NCBI RefSeq assembly: GCF_013466425.1
Contig: NZ_CP059165.1
Location: 1,984,001-2,048,000 of the forward strand
Reading direction: 5' to 3'
Origin: Mycobacterium vicinigordonae
GTDB lineage: Bacteria > Actinomycetota > Actinomycetes > Mycobacteriales > Mycobacteriaceae
Length of the DNA stretch: 64,000 nt
Shown here: one piece after another, positions 25,700 to 33,381 of the stretch
Layout of the letters: each line of letters starts with the position of its first letter
Position numbering within the stretch: position 1 is the stretch's first letter
Notes under the pieces: generated by a model
Database searches by the model: none
What the model was told of the DNA's origin: nothing
The model's input: only the letters and a program-made list of their open reading frames with translations
Translations under genes and position numbers: made by a program

Positions 25700-27216
25700 G
25701 ACCGCTCTCGTCGTTGACGTTCGGCCAGAGACCGCAGCAGCTTAGACCGGCCGCGGGTGGGAACGGTGGACAGCTCGTGGCCGGCAAGACCCCACTGGGC
25801 CAGCAGGTGGTTGGCGGCGGTCCAGCCGGTGGTGGCCGCACGTTCCATCAACGCCACCGGCAGGTCGACCCGAACGGAGTCGCCGGCCAACTTAAGTCCG
25901 GGCTGCGGGGTCGCAACCGTAGGACGGCGTAAATAGGTTCCCGGTGTGAACAGCGGGCAGTCGCTGCGCTGCAGTACCTGTTCGTGCACTACCCGCGCAG
26001 ACGCGGTTTCCGGATACAGCCGTTTCAGCTGCGCGACGGCGTGATCGCTCGATTGCGCTAAATCCACGGCGTAGGAATGTAATTCGACCACCGAACCACC
26101 GGTGGACACCGACCAGGCGGCGGCCTGGCGCTCGTACCGGTCCAGCACGCTGATATTGTCCAGCGGCGGATGGCCCGCGGTGCCCAGGAATGCGGGCCGC
26201 TGTGATTTGACCGGCCGGTCGAGCCAGAGCCGGTGTACGACAAACGGAGGTGCGGTGCGCAATCCTGCTATCTGCGCACGCCACTGCTCGCTGCCCAGGC
26301 CGTCGGATTCGCCGACGATGCTCTGCAGCCCATTCACGTCGACCGCGAGCACCACCGCGTCAGCGTCGGTGATCTCGCCTGAATCATCGAAGATGCGAAA
26401 GCGTTTGGCGCTGCCGGTGTCGACTTGCCGAACCCGGGTGCCGAGTCGGAACTCGACGTCCAGTTCACTCAGGTAGTCGCGCAGCGGGTTCCACAGGCCG
26501 TCGAAATTCGAGTTTGCGACATCGAAGATCAGGCCCTCGCTGGATCCCAGGAAGTAGATGTGGAACATCGTCGCCAACTCGCCGGCGGACAACTGTGACG
26601 GCTCGGCGAAGAAGCTGCGGGAGAACACTTCGAACGCCAGGTGGCGCGCCGAATGGGGGAAATTGATGCTCTTCAGGAAAGTTTCGGCGTCGATGTGATC
26701 CAGCTGGTGATAAATGTCGGGGACCGATACCGCGGCCAGGGGCGCGGCTGCCCGGGCATCGATGCGCGCCAGGTCGGCCAGTCGGAAAGTCGGGCTGCGC
26801 AACGCGAACGCCAGCGCGTTCCACGGTGGTATGCGGGGCAGGCCGCGGAAGCTGTCGCGTCGGCCCGCGCCGTCGACCAACGGATAGTCGCGCACCGGCG
26901 TCAGCATTTTAAGCTGCGGGTCGACACGGCGCAGCAGCGCGCGCAGATTGTAGTACTGGCGGAAGAACGCGTGGAAGCCGCGGTTCATCGCGAGTTCGGC
27001 GCCATCATGATGCTCGGTCCAGCCGCCAACTCGTCCCCCGAGGTAGTGCTCGCTCTCCACAACCGCGACGGCGACCCCGCGCTCGGCGAGGCCGGTGGCG
27101 GCGGCCAGGCCGGCGATGCCGGCTCCCACCACCACCGCACGCGGCCGCCACGACAGCGCACCGGCATCGGCGTAGCCGGGCGAAGCCGGATGGATCTGGC
27201 GGTGCCGGTCGGTCAT
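25696..27216 (-). CDS. crtU: CrtU-like carotene desaturase/methyltransferase
   Basis: This 506-residue flavoprotein belongs to the CrtI-related amine-oxidase family. It has an N-terminal dinucleotide-binding fold VVVGAGIAGLAAATGLAERG (28-47), a VVLAVDVNGLQ strand and a C-terminal LKLAGDSVRVDLPVALMERAATTG that closes the FAD site. HRLWLDRP and CPLFTPGTYLRRP agree with the CrtU and zeta-carotene-type desaturases that aromatise beta-rings (Streptomyces griseus CrtU, giving isorenieratene). The start ATG 27216 overlaps the crtT stop. An open frame continuing to 27666 overlaps the crtT gene and was discarded. The most likely product is an aromatic carotenoid such as isorenieratene (leprotene), subject to experiment. 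Confidence 0.85.
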   Translation of the reverse strand: MTDRHRQIHPASPGYADAGALSWRPRAVVVGAGIAGLAAATGLAERGVAVAVVESEHYLGGRVGGWTEHHDGAELAMNRGFHAFFRQYYNLRALLRRVDPQLKMLTPVRDYPLVDGAGRRDSFRGLPRIPPWNALAFALRSPTFRLADLARIDARAAAPLAAVSVPDIYHQLDHIDAETFLKSINFPHSARHLAFEVFSRSFFAEPSQLSAGELATMFHIYFLGSSEGLIFDVANSNFDGLWNPLRDYLSELDVEFRLGTRVRQVDTGSAKRFRIFDDSGEITDADAVVLAVDVNGLQSIVGESDGLGSEQWRAQIAGLRTAPPFVVHRLWLDRPVKSQRPAFLGTAGHPPLDNISVLDRYERQAAAWSVSTGGSVVELHSYAVDLAQSSDHAVAQLKRLYPETASARVVHEQVLQRSDCPLFTPGTYLRRPTVATPQPGLKLAGDSVRVDLPVALMERAATTGWTAANHLLAQWGLAGHELSTVPTRGRSKLLRSLAERQRRERS

Positions 27217-27947
27217 CGCGGGTCCTCTCCGTTGGGAGCCTTTCCGACGAAGGTGTGGACGATGTTCTTCTCCCACCCTGGCACCGTTTCGCTGTGCACC
27301 GCAACGTATCCGGCTTCGGACATCCGGCGCCGGAACGCGGCGGCGCCGTCGAAGGCCAGCACGCTGCGCCACAGGTGCCGGTACAGGGTGCTGCTCCGGG
27401 TTCGCCACCAGCCGGCGGGGATGATGATGCCCCAGCAGACCGCGGTCCAGATTCGGGTGGCCGCACGCGAATCGCGCACCGAATACTCGTGCGCCACCAG
27501 CGTTCCGCCCGGGCGCAGGAGGTTGCGGAAAGCGCGCAGTTGGCGGTCGGGGTCGTCGAGGTTGCGCAGCAGGTAGGCGGCGAAGATGCCGTCGAAAGGT
27601 CCGGTGACCCCGTGTTCCTCCATTTCTTCGACGCGGGAGTTCACGAACCGCACCGACGACGGCCACGATTTCGCTTTGGCCGCATCCAGCATGCCACTGG
27701 CGGCGTCGACCGCGACGATCTGTGCCTGGGGGGCTGCCGCCAGCAGTGCGGCCGTCGACGCCCCGGTGCCGCAGCCGGCGTCCAGCAGTCGCAAACCCGA
27801 ACCGTTGCGCGGCAAGCCCATCCGGCGCGCCGAAAGCCTCAGGTTTGTGTGATATCCAGGGTTGGCGCCGACCAGGCGATCGTAAGCTGGGGCGCCCACG
27901 TCAAAGGCTCCCGGCACTTCACTGCGAGACAGGCCGGCCCTATCCAC
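27213..27947 (-). CDS. crtT: CrtT-like SAM-dependent methyltransferase
   Basis: This 244-residue class I methyltransferase has LRLLDAGCGTGASTAAL as motif I, IVAVDAASGMLDAA for SAM ribose binding, and FDGIFAAYLLRNLDDP as motif IV. It resembles UbiE/COQ5-type enzymes, with a basic WWRTRSSTLYRHLWRS stretch that could lie on the membrane. In Streptomyces griseus a methyltransferase called CrtT sits beside CrtU and CrtY in the same way, which is why I use the symbol. Its exact acceptor is not settled. GTG 27947 overlaps the crtYd stop, and the gene then overlaps crtU, so it is strictly coupled in the operon. Confidence 0.78.
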   Translation of the reverse strand: MDRAGLSRSEVPGAFDVGAPAYDRLVGANPGYHTNLRLSARRMGLPRNGSGLRLLDAGCGTGASTAALLAAAPQAQIVAVDAASGMLDAAKAKSWPSSVRFVNSRVEEMEEHGVTGPFDGIFAAYLLRNLDDPDRQLRAFRNLLRPGGTLVAHEYSVRDSRAATRIWTAVCWGIIIPAGWWRTRSSTLYRHLWRSVLAFDGAAAFRRRMSEAGYVAVHSETVPGWEKNIVHTFVGKAPNGEDPR

Positions 27948-28245
27948 GCTGGCGCTCCCAGAGCATGAGCACCGCGGTGACGAGCGCGAACCCGAACAGG
28001 AAATCCTCGACGGGGATGTCGAGCGGAAACCGCACACCGCTGGTCTGCCGTTCGTTGTAGATCACCACTGGTGCGCTCAGTTTGGTCAACCAGCCATCGA
28101 CCGGTATCTGGAACCCCAGCACGATCGCCATCGACAACCAATAGGCGGGCTTACGAAACAGACCGGTGCGCAACAGCTTCCATTCCAGCACGCATACTCC
28201 CAACACCGACAGTACGGCGGGCAAGGTGTAGCCCAGGCCCGTCAT
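27940..28245 (-). CDS. crtYd: Lycopene cyclase subunit d
   Basis: This 101-residue membrane protein has three spans. The DIPVEDFLFGF segment near residues 76-86 matches the PxE(E/D) motif of heterodimeric lycopene beta-cyclases, as in the c-subunit. It works with CrtYc to close the ends of lycopene. ATG 28245 overlaps the crtYc stop (ATGA), and the stop overlaps the GTG of crtT. The size matches the family, which is usually about 95-125 residues. Confidence 0.92.
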   Translation of the reverse strand: MTGLGYTLPAVLSVLGVCVLEWKLLRTGLFRKPAYWLSMAIVLGFQIPVDGWLTKLSAPVVIYNERQTSGVRFPLDIPVEDFLFGFALVTAVLMLWERQRG

Positions 28246-28565
28246 TTGCGCTTGCCCCAATTCACGATCGTGGACACGGCGTTGTAGGTCAACAGTCCGC
28301 ACAGCGGGATTACCAGGAAAAACAACACCTCCTCGATCGGGATGTTGGGCGGCACATCGAAACCGCTGATGTACTTGCCATCGTAGGTCCACACACCGGC
28401 CGCGATCGCCACCGCGTCCCACACCAAGAACACAACCGCCACCGGCAGCACCGCGCGCACCGTCCGGTGCAGTCGACGGTAGACGCCGTCGCCGAACAGT
28501 TCCAGCGGTGCCGTGATCAACAGACACAGCCCGAGCAGGATCAGGTACTGCCACCGGTCGCTCAC
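28242..28565 (-). CDS. crtYc: Lycopene cyclase subunit c
   Basis: This 107-residue protein with three membrane spans starts SDRWQYLILLGLCLLITAPLELFG and carries PPNIPIEEVLFFLVIPLCGLLTYN, where PIEE is the diagnostic acidic motif of the CrtYc family. Together with CrtYd it forms a heterodimeric lycopene cyclase, the actinobacterial alternative to CrtY. GTG 28565 overlaps the crtB stop. Longer in-frame starts lie inside crtB and were rejected. Its presence predicts beta-carotene as an intermediate. Confidence 0.93.
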   Translation of the reverse strand: MSDRWQYLILLGLCLLITAPLELFGDGVYRRLHRTVRAVLPVAVVFLVWDAVAIAAGVWTYDGKYISGFDVPPNIPIEEVLFFLVIPLCGLLTYNAVSTIVNWGKRK

Positions 28566-29512
28566 GCTGCACGCGGCCTGCGTTGCTCGTGCGCACGGCG
28601 TGCGCGCCACGACCGGACCAGGGCGCTGCCGGCGACCTGGATCCGGCGAGCGGTCCCGACGGTGGCGCGATGGCTGAACACTGCAAAGTCGCTGTCTTCG
28701 ATGCGATCCAGGATCTCCGAGTACAACGTCAACGCCGTCGCCACGCATGGGCGGGACCGTGGGTCCAGCATCGCGACGCCGTGGGAAGCGAATTGGTAGA
28801 TTTGCCGGGTGGTTTCGTGCTGTGCTGCCAGCGCGGCGCGCACCTTGGGATCAGTGCGGCGATGAGTGTGGCACCACATCAGCAGCTGCCGATCAACGCC
28901 GTAGGCGGCCAATTCGTCGGCCGGCAAGTAGACGCGATCGCGCATCAGGTCCTCGTCGACATCCCGCAAGAAGTTGGTCAACTGGAAGGCGCGACCGAGT
29001 GCGGCGGCGTAAGGTTCCGCTTCGGCGACGTCGACGACCGTTCCGAGTATCGGAAGCATTTGCAGGCCAATAACTTCCGCCGAGCCTCTCATGTAGCCAT
29101 CGAGGGCGGACCGATCAGCGTAGTCGGTGACGGTAAGGTCCATGCGCATGGAGGACAGGAAGTCCTCGAACAGCTCGCTGGGAATGTGGTAGCGGTTCAC
29201 GGTGTGGTCCACCGCCGCCAGGATCGGTTCGTCTCGATGTTCACCGCCGGCGAAGAACCGCTCGGACAACCGCTGCAACCGGGCGGCCCGCGCGGCGGTA
29301 TTGAGGTCTGCGTTGAACTCGTCGAGAATGTCGTCGGCGTGGCGGGCGAACGCGTACAGCGCGTGCACAGCCGGTCGCTGGTCCGGGGCGAGCAGCCGGG
29401 TGGCTAGGAAGTAGGTGCGGCCGTTGTCGGCCGCGATCTTGCGGCAGCGGCGGTACGCGGTGCGCAATCGCGGATCTTCGATGCCCGCGGCGTCCAGTTC
29501 ATGTCCAATCAC
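28562..29512 (-). CDS. crtB: Phytoene synthase
   Basis: This 316-residue enzyme joins two geranylgeranyl diphosphates head to head into phytoene. Both aspartate-rich motifs are visible: ARHADDILDEF (near 56-66) and RDVDEDLMRDRVYLP (near 175-190). The early RTYFLATRLL segment and FQLTNFLRD complete the trans-isoprenyl synthase signature. GTG 29512 overlaps the crtI stop, and the stop overlaps crtYc. The 316 residues agree with actinobacterial CrtB. It catalyses the first committed step of the pathway in this cluster. Confidence 0.96.
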   Translation of the reverse strand: MIGHELDAAGIEDPRLRTAYRRCRKIAADNGRTYFLATRLLAPDQRPAVHALYAFARHADDILDEFNADLNTAARAARLQRLSERFFAGGEHRDEPILAAVDHTVNRYHIPSELFEDFLSSMRMDLTVTDYADRSALDGYMRGSAEVIGLQMLPILGTVVDVAEAEPYAAALGRAFQLTNFLRDVDEDLMRDRVYLPADELAAYGVDRQLLMWCHTHRRTDPKVRAALAAQHETTRQIYQFASHGVAMLDPRSRPCVATALTLYSEILDRIEDSDFAVFSHRATVGTARRIQVAGSALVRSWRARRAHEQRRPRAA

Positions 29513-31038
29513 GGCATTTTCGCCTTCAGGTCCAACCGGGTCGCTGATTCGCGCGCCACCCCGGTGACGCGGTCGGCCGCCAGCCGCCCAGAGATCAGCG
29601 TGGTGGGCACCCCTACACCGGGGACGGTCGACGAACCCGCCAGTACCGCGTTGTCGATACCCCGCAACAAGTTTCCCGGTCGGAACGGTCCGGTCTGTGC
29701 GAAAGTGTGGGCCAGCGCGAACGGCGTTCCGGCCATCATGTTCTGGCGCGCCCAGTCAGCGGGAGTGTCGATGTGCAGTACACGCGCGTCGTCACGCAGG
29801 TTGGGCAGCAGTCGTTGCCGCACCATCTCCAGCATGGACTGCGCATACGGCGCAGTGGTGCTGGTCCAGTCGACCTGACGGCGAGACAGGTTGGGCGCCG
29901 GGGCCAGCACATAAAGCAGATCACGTCCTGCCGGTGCCAGGTCGGGGTCGCTGGCGGTCGGGCGCGTCACTAGCAGCGAGGGGTCGCGCATGAGACGGCC
30001 GTCGCGCACTATATCGCTGAATGTCTGCTCCCAGGCGTCGCCGAAAAGGATGGTGTGGTGCGCGGTTTGGGGCTGGTCGGCCGCGGCGGCCCCGCACCCC
30101 ACGTGCACTACCACCGCCGACGGTGCGGCGCGATGTGGCAACAGCCGCCGCGGGCGACGTCCCAGCAACCGGTAAGTGTGCGGCAGTTCGGTGGTCAATA
30201 CCACTGCGTCGCAGGCAATACGATCCCCATCGGCGGTGACGGCCGCGCTGACCCGCGTGCCGCTGCGCTCCAATTCGGTGACCGCCGAGTTGTAGCGGAA
30301 CCGCACGCCGGCGTCCTGCGCGGCCGCGGCCAGCGCGTCGGGCAGCGCACGCATGCCGCCGCGCGGGAAATAGACGCCCGAAACGGTGTCCATATAGGCG
30401 ATCACCGCGTACACCGCCAGTGCCTGTTGCGGCGACACCCCCGCGTACAGGGACTGGAAGGTAAATACTCGTCGCAACCGTTCGTCGGCGATGTGCCGCC
30501 TGACCATAGTGTCCCACTTGCGAAACCCACCGATCCCGGCAAGCCGGGCCAGCTGCGGGGTCAGCATGGACAGGGGTGAGTCGAAGTTCGACGCGATGAA
30601 ACCGTCGAATTCGGTGCGGTACAAGCGGTGTAACCAGCTGCGCAGCGAGCGGTAGCCGTCGGCCTCCCGCGGTCCGGCGAAGTCGCGCACTGCGGTCGTC
30701 ATCGCGTCGGCATCGGTGTGCACATCGATGCTGCTGCCATCGGCGAACTGCGCCCGGTAGGCCGGGTCGAGTGCATCCAATTTCAAACGCTGCGAGGTGT
30801 TTTCGCCGACCGCGGCAAACGCCTCGTCGATGATGTCCGGCATGGTGAGCACAGTCGGTCCGGTGTCGAGCAGGTAGCCGTCGATGTCGCGGCGACCCGC
30901 CCGCCCGCCGGGCCAGGGCTCGCGCTCTACCACGGTGACCGCCCGGCCCCGCCCGGCCAGGTGTAGCGCCGCGGAAAGGCCGGAGAAACCGGCGCCGACC
31001 ACTACCACGTGGTCGGCGCGTCCGGAAACGGTGCGCAT
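29509..31038 (-). CDS. crtI: Phytoene desaturase
   Basis: This 509-residue FAD protein converts phytoene to lycopene by four desaturations. VVVGAGFSGLSAALHLAGRGRAVTVVE (12-38) is the FAD-binding fold. DTGPTVLTMPDIIDE and the terminal VLAGSSTVPGVGVPTTLISGRLAADRV are the bacterial phytoene desaturase signature. ATG 31038 lies 20 bases after the crtE stop and is preceded by an AGGAGA ribosome site. The gene is third from the promoter side if the crt transcript starts near 32316. It has no visible truncation. Confidence 0.96.
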   Translation of the reverse strand: MRTVSGRADHVVVVGAGFSGLSAALHLAGRGRAVTVVEREPWPGGRAGRRDIDGYLLDTGPTVLTMPDIIDEAFAAVGENTSQRLKLDALDPAYRAQFADGSSIDVHTDADAMTTAVRDFAGPREADGYRSLRSWLHRLYRTEFDGFIASNFDSPLSMLTPQLARLAGIGGFRKWDTMVRRHIADERLRRVFTFQSLYAGVSPQQALAVYAVIAYMDTVSGVYFPRGGMRALPDALAAAAQDAGVRFRYNSAVTELERSGTRVSAAVTADGDRIACDAVVLTTELPHTYRLLGRRPRRLLPHRAAPSAVVVHVGCGAAAADQPQTAHHTILFGDAWEQTFSDIVRDGRLMRDPSLLVTRPTASDPDLAPAGRDLLYVLAPAPNLSRRQVDWTSTTAPYAQSMLEMVRQRLLPNLRDDARVLHIDTPADWARQNMMAGTPFALAHTFAQTGPFRPGNLLRGIDNAVLAGSSTVPGVGVPTTLISGRLAADRVTGVARESATRLDLKAKMP

Positions 31039-31058
31039 CTAGCTCATCTCCTGCCCGC

Positions 31059-32249
31059 TCATGCGGCGCGGCGGGTACACACGCCGGCCATGTCGGTCAG
31101 TGCCGACCGGATCAACGTGTCAACGCCGCTGCTGTCCAGCGCTTTGTGAGCAATCTCGACGCGGTTGTCGATCAACTCCTCGATCCACTGCACCGCGCCG
31201 GTACCCAGGATCAAGCTGCGCCAGCGGTCCAGCGCGGCGTCGTCAAGATCGTCGGCGTCGATCAGTTCACCGAAATCTTGCCGCGTCGCCCTATTGGCCA
31301 TCTCATACGCGGCCACCACGACGCTGGTGGCTTTGCGTTCCAGTAGATCCCCGCCATTGGGCTTGCCTGTCGTTTCCGGCGACCCGAAGACACCGAGGAT
31401 GTCGTCACGAAGCTGGAACGCTTCGCCGACGGCGGTACCGTATTCGCCAAGCCGGGAAAGTGCGCGTTCGTCGCAGCCGGCCATCGCCGCCCCGATCTCG
31501 AGCGGCCGGCGCACCGTGTAGTTGCCGGACTTCATTCGAGCCACCCCGAGCACCGACTGCATCGTCGGGAGATTGCGCAGATCCATTGTGAGATCCGCGA
31601 ATTGGCCGACCGCAAGTTCGGTGCGCATGGCATCGTAGCGGGGCCAGGCCCGCTGCAGGTGGTGGCGTTCGAGGCCGGAGTTCCGCAGCATCTGCTCGGC
31701 CCAGATCAAGCACAGGTCGCCGAGCAGGGTGGCGGCAGATTCTCCGAAGCGGCGCGCAGACCCGGACATGCCCTGCTTACGATGCCACTCCGCCAACTGG
31801 ACGTGGGCTGCCGGCTGCCCGCGTCGCGACGGCGAGTCGTCCATCACGTCGTCCTGGAGAAGCGCGAAAGCGTGCAGCAACTCCAAACTGGCGGTGGCCG
31901 ACAGAGCGGCGCCGTTGGGTCTAGCACCGGCGAGCCAGCCCAGGTACATAAACGTGGACCGCAGACACTTACCGCCGCGGACGAACTCCAGCAAGACGTC
32001 GCCGGCCACGTCGACCCCACAGCCGCCCATTTCGTCCGCGCACCTGGCCGACACGAACTGCGCTACCTCGTCGAGAACGGCGCCACGCAGGCTCAGACGC
32101 CAGGAGTCGAACTGCTCGGGAATCGGCACGCGGCCTGCCGCCGGATGGACGGAACTGTCCAAGTTCGCCGACTGAAGTGTGCGCATGGCTCCCACGAGGT
32201 GCCCCCTCTCGGGGTCGGTCGGCAGCTGATCCGAACGGCTCAGACTCAC
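31059..32249 (-). CDS. crtE: Geranylgeranyl diphosphate synthase
   Basis: This polyprenyl synthase of about 396 residues extends DMAPP with IPP to GGPP for CrtB. The first aspartate-rich motif is LLQDDVMDDSPSRRG, followed by a KSGNYTVRRPLEIGAAM block and the second motif LRDDILGVFG. GGKCLRSTF holds the conserved lysine/arginine for IPP. I prefer GTG 32249, which has a GAGGGGG ribosome site eight bases upstream. ATG 32186 is the alternative and would give about 375 residues. The AT-rich operator at 32316-32340 lies just upstream, so crtE heads the operon crtE-I-B-Yc-Yd-T-U-Rieske. Confidence 0.93.
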   Translation of the reverse strand: MSLSRSDQLPTDPERGHLVGAMRTLQSANLDSSVHPAAGRVPIPEQFDSWRLSLRGAVLDEVAQFVSARCADEMGGCGVDVAGDVLLEFVRGGKCLRSTFMYLGWLAGARPNGAALSATASLELLHAFALLQDDVMDDSPSRRGQPAAHVQLAEWHRKQGMSGSARRFGESAATLLGDLCLIWAEQMLRNSGLERHHLQRAWPRYDAMRTELAVGQFADLTMDLRNLPTMQSVLGVARMKSGNYTVRRPLEIGAAMAGCDERALSRLGEYGTAVGEAFQLRDDILGVFGSPETTGKPNGGDLLERKATSVVVAAYEMANRATRQDFGELIDADDLDDAALDRWRSLILGTGAVQWIEELIDNRVEIAHKALDSSGVDTLIRSALTDMAGVCTRRAA

Positions 32250-32315
32250 GCGTTGGTACCCCCTCGAGGAACTATCAAACGCCGGCGTACCAGCGCGACA
32301 CAAAGTGTGATTCAA

Positions 32316-32340
32316 CAATTTAATCTTTAATTTAATGAAT
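32316..32340. promoter_or_regulatory. AT-rich operator/promoter of the crt operon (site 3)
   Basis: AATTTAAT occurs twice (32317-32324 and 32329-32336) at a 12-base period, in otherwise GC-rich DNA. Read leftwards the second half gives GATTAAATTG, the same core as in front of mmpL, and TAAATT there may be the crtE -10. A short palindrome ACACAAAGTGT follows on the crtE side at about 32299-32309. The position fits control of the whole crt operon. Confidence 0.65.
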
Positions 32341-32385
32341 GAGTGTGCTGTGCGCCAGTCAGGGGTGCCGGAGGGGTAGCGCTGC

Positions 32386-32604
32386 TCACTTGTCGGTGGG
32401 CTTGAGTGCCTCGGGTTTGTGTATGGCGTCCCGGCCGGTCTTGTCGCTGCGGAGCTGGTACTGCGGTTCGTCCTGCGATGCGCGCACCTTACGTCCGGCG
32501 GCCTCGGTGTCGGAGGTGATCGCCCTCTGGACTTCTCCGTGCACGGTGTTCCCGTGGCTTTGCCACGTCACCTTGTCACCTTTGTGGAAGTCTTTGTCGC
32601 TCAT
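32386..32604 (-). CDS. DUF2945 (HVA1/Tudor-like) small protein
   Basis: This 72-residue protein starts SDKDFHKGDKVTWQSHG and has an SH3/Tudor-like HGEV strand and a basic, charged end (RKVRASQDEPQYQLRSDKTGRDAIHKPEALKP). This matches the DUF2945 group of hypervirulence-associated TUDOR-domain proteins, which are small and often stress-related. The function is unknown. It reads towards crtE, but the AT-rich crt promoter element lies between, so it is probably a separate unit. Confidence 0.8.
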   Translation of the reverse strand: MSDKDFHKGDKVTWQSHGNTVHGEVQRAITSDTEAAGRKVRASQDEPQYQLRSDKTGRDAIHKPEALKPTDK

Positions 32605-32662
32605 AGTGGTTAAGCACTATCCGGCCCGAAGTCGGGTGGCCGCCAACGCGGTGTTCGATCGA

Positions 32663-32893
32663 CTATTGGTTTGCTTGCTGGCGCTTTTCGGCGGCCTTGG
32701 CGCCCGCGCGGGCCGAATCGGCCGCCGCTTCCTTCTTGGCAGCCTCGCGTTGCGCGTCGGCTTTGTCCTGCTGCGCCTTGGCCTCCTCGGCGAGGCGCTC
32801 GTTGCCGGTGACCAAGCCTATGATCTGCTTGATCACGCCCTTGATGCCCTCGACAACCCCACTGACGAGTTCTAGCGGTTGGCTCTTTGCCAT
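32663..32893 (-). CDS. CsbD-like / microaggregate-binding small stress protein
   Basis: This 76-residue protein is mostly helical and highly charged. A short hydrophobic start (ELVSGVVEGIKGVIKQIIGLVTG) is followed by a Glu/Lys/Gln/Ala-rich tail ending in KRQQANQ, the look of CsbD-like and mycobacterial microaggregate-binding proteins. The function is unknown, and the class is often induced by general stress. I chose ATG 32893 because GGAGG lies six bases upstream. A GTG two codons earlier would touch that ribosome site. Confidence 0.72.
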   Translation of the reverse strand: MAKSQPLELVSGVVEGIKGVIKQIIGLVTGNERLAEEAKAQQDKADAQREAAKKEAAADSARAGAKAAEKRQQANQ

Positions 32894-33048
32894 TTTCACC
32901 CTCCGACTGATTGCCCGGCGGGCCTTGCCGTCCGCCGTCCTGTTCAGCGCTGTTCCCGCTGCAGTCGATCAGCAAACCCGGGGAAATACCAGATCGGCGC
33001 AGCAGTCCGAAACAGCACAGCGCTGCACTGCGCAGCTGCAATCTTGGA

Positions 33049-33381
33049 GTGACCGATGTCTCACTGGCGGCAAATCGACTGGTTTGCCAGGCCGAACAGC
33101 GGGTAACAGCGTTGATTGTGGCAGTTGGAAAATCCTTGGGGCGGGTCCGTCGCGCCGAACGGACGGCGATGCGCCTGCAACGCCGGCTCTGGCTCACCCA
33201 ACTGGGTTTCTGGTCTGTGGCAATTGTGACCGCGATGTCCATTTTGGTTGTGGCGGCTCGTATCTGGCGGCACCGATTGCAACAGGGCGGCTTATCTGAG
33301 AGCGGCTTGCAAAGCCCCCCGACGCCCTCCGCTACGGATCCGCAGGAGCCGGCGCCGCTGCGCCCGCTGCCGGAGGCCTAG
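33049..33381 (+). CDS. Hypothetical small membrane protein
   Basis: A possible 110-residue protein from GTG 33049. It has a basic, helical N-terminal half (AANRLVCQAEQRVTALIVAVGKSLGRVRRAERTAMRLQRR), one membrane span (LWLTQLGFWSVAIVTAMSILVVAARIW) and a Pro-rich C-terminus. No family is recognised. The start is uncertain, because the frame opens 138 bases earlier but lacks coding character there. Its stop overlaps the convergent TIGR01777 gene stop. If it is not real, 32894-33377 holds no other gene that I can see. Confidence 0.45.
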   Translation: MTDVSLAANRLVCQAEQRVTALIVAVGKSLGRVRRAERTAMRLQRRLWLTQLGFWSVAIVTAMSILVVAARIWRHRLQQGGLSESGLQSPPTPSATDPQEPAPLRPLPEA

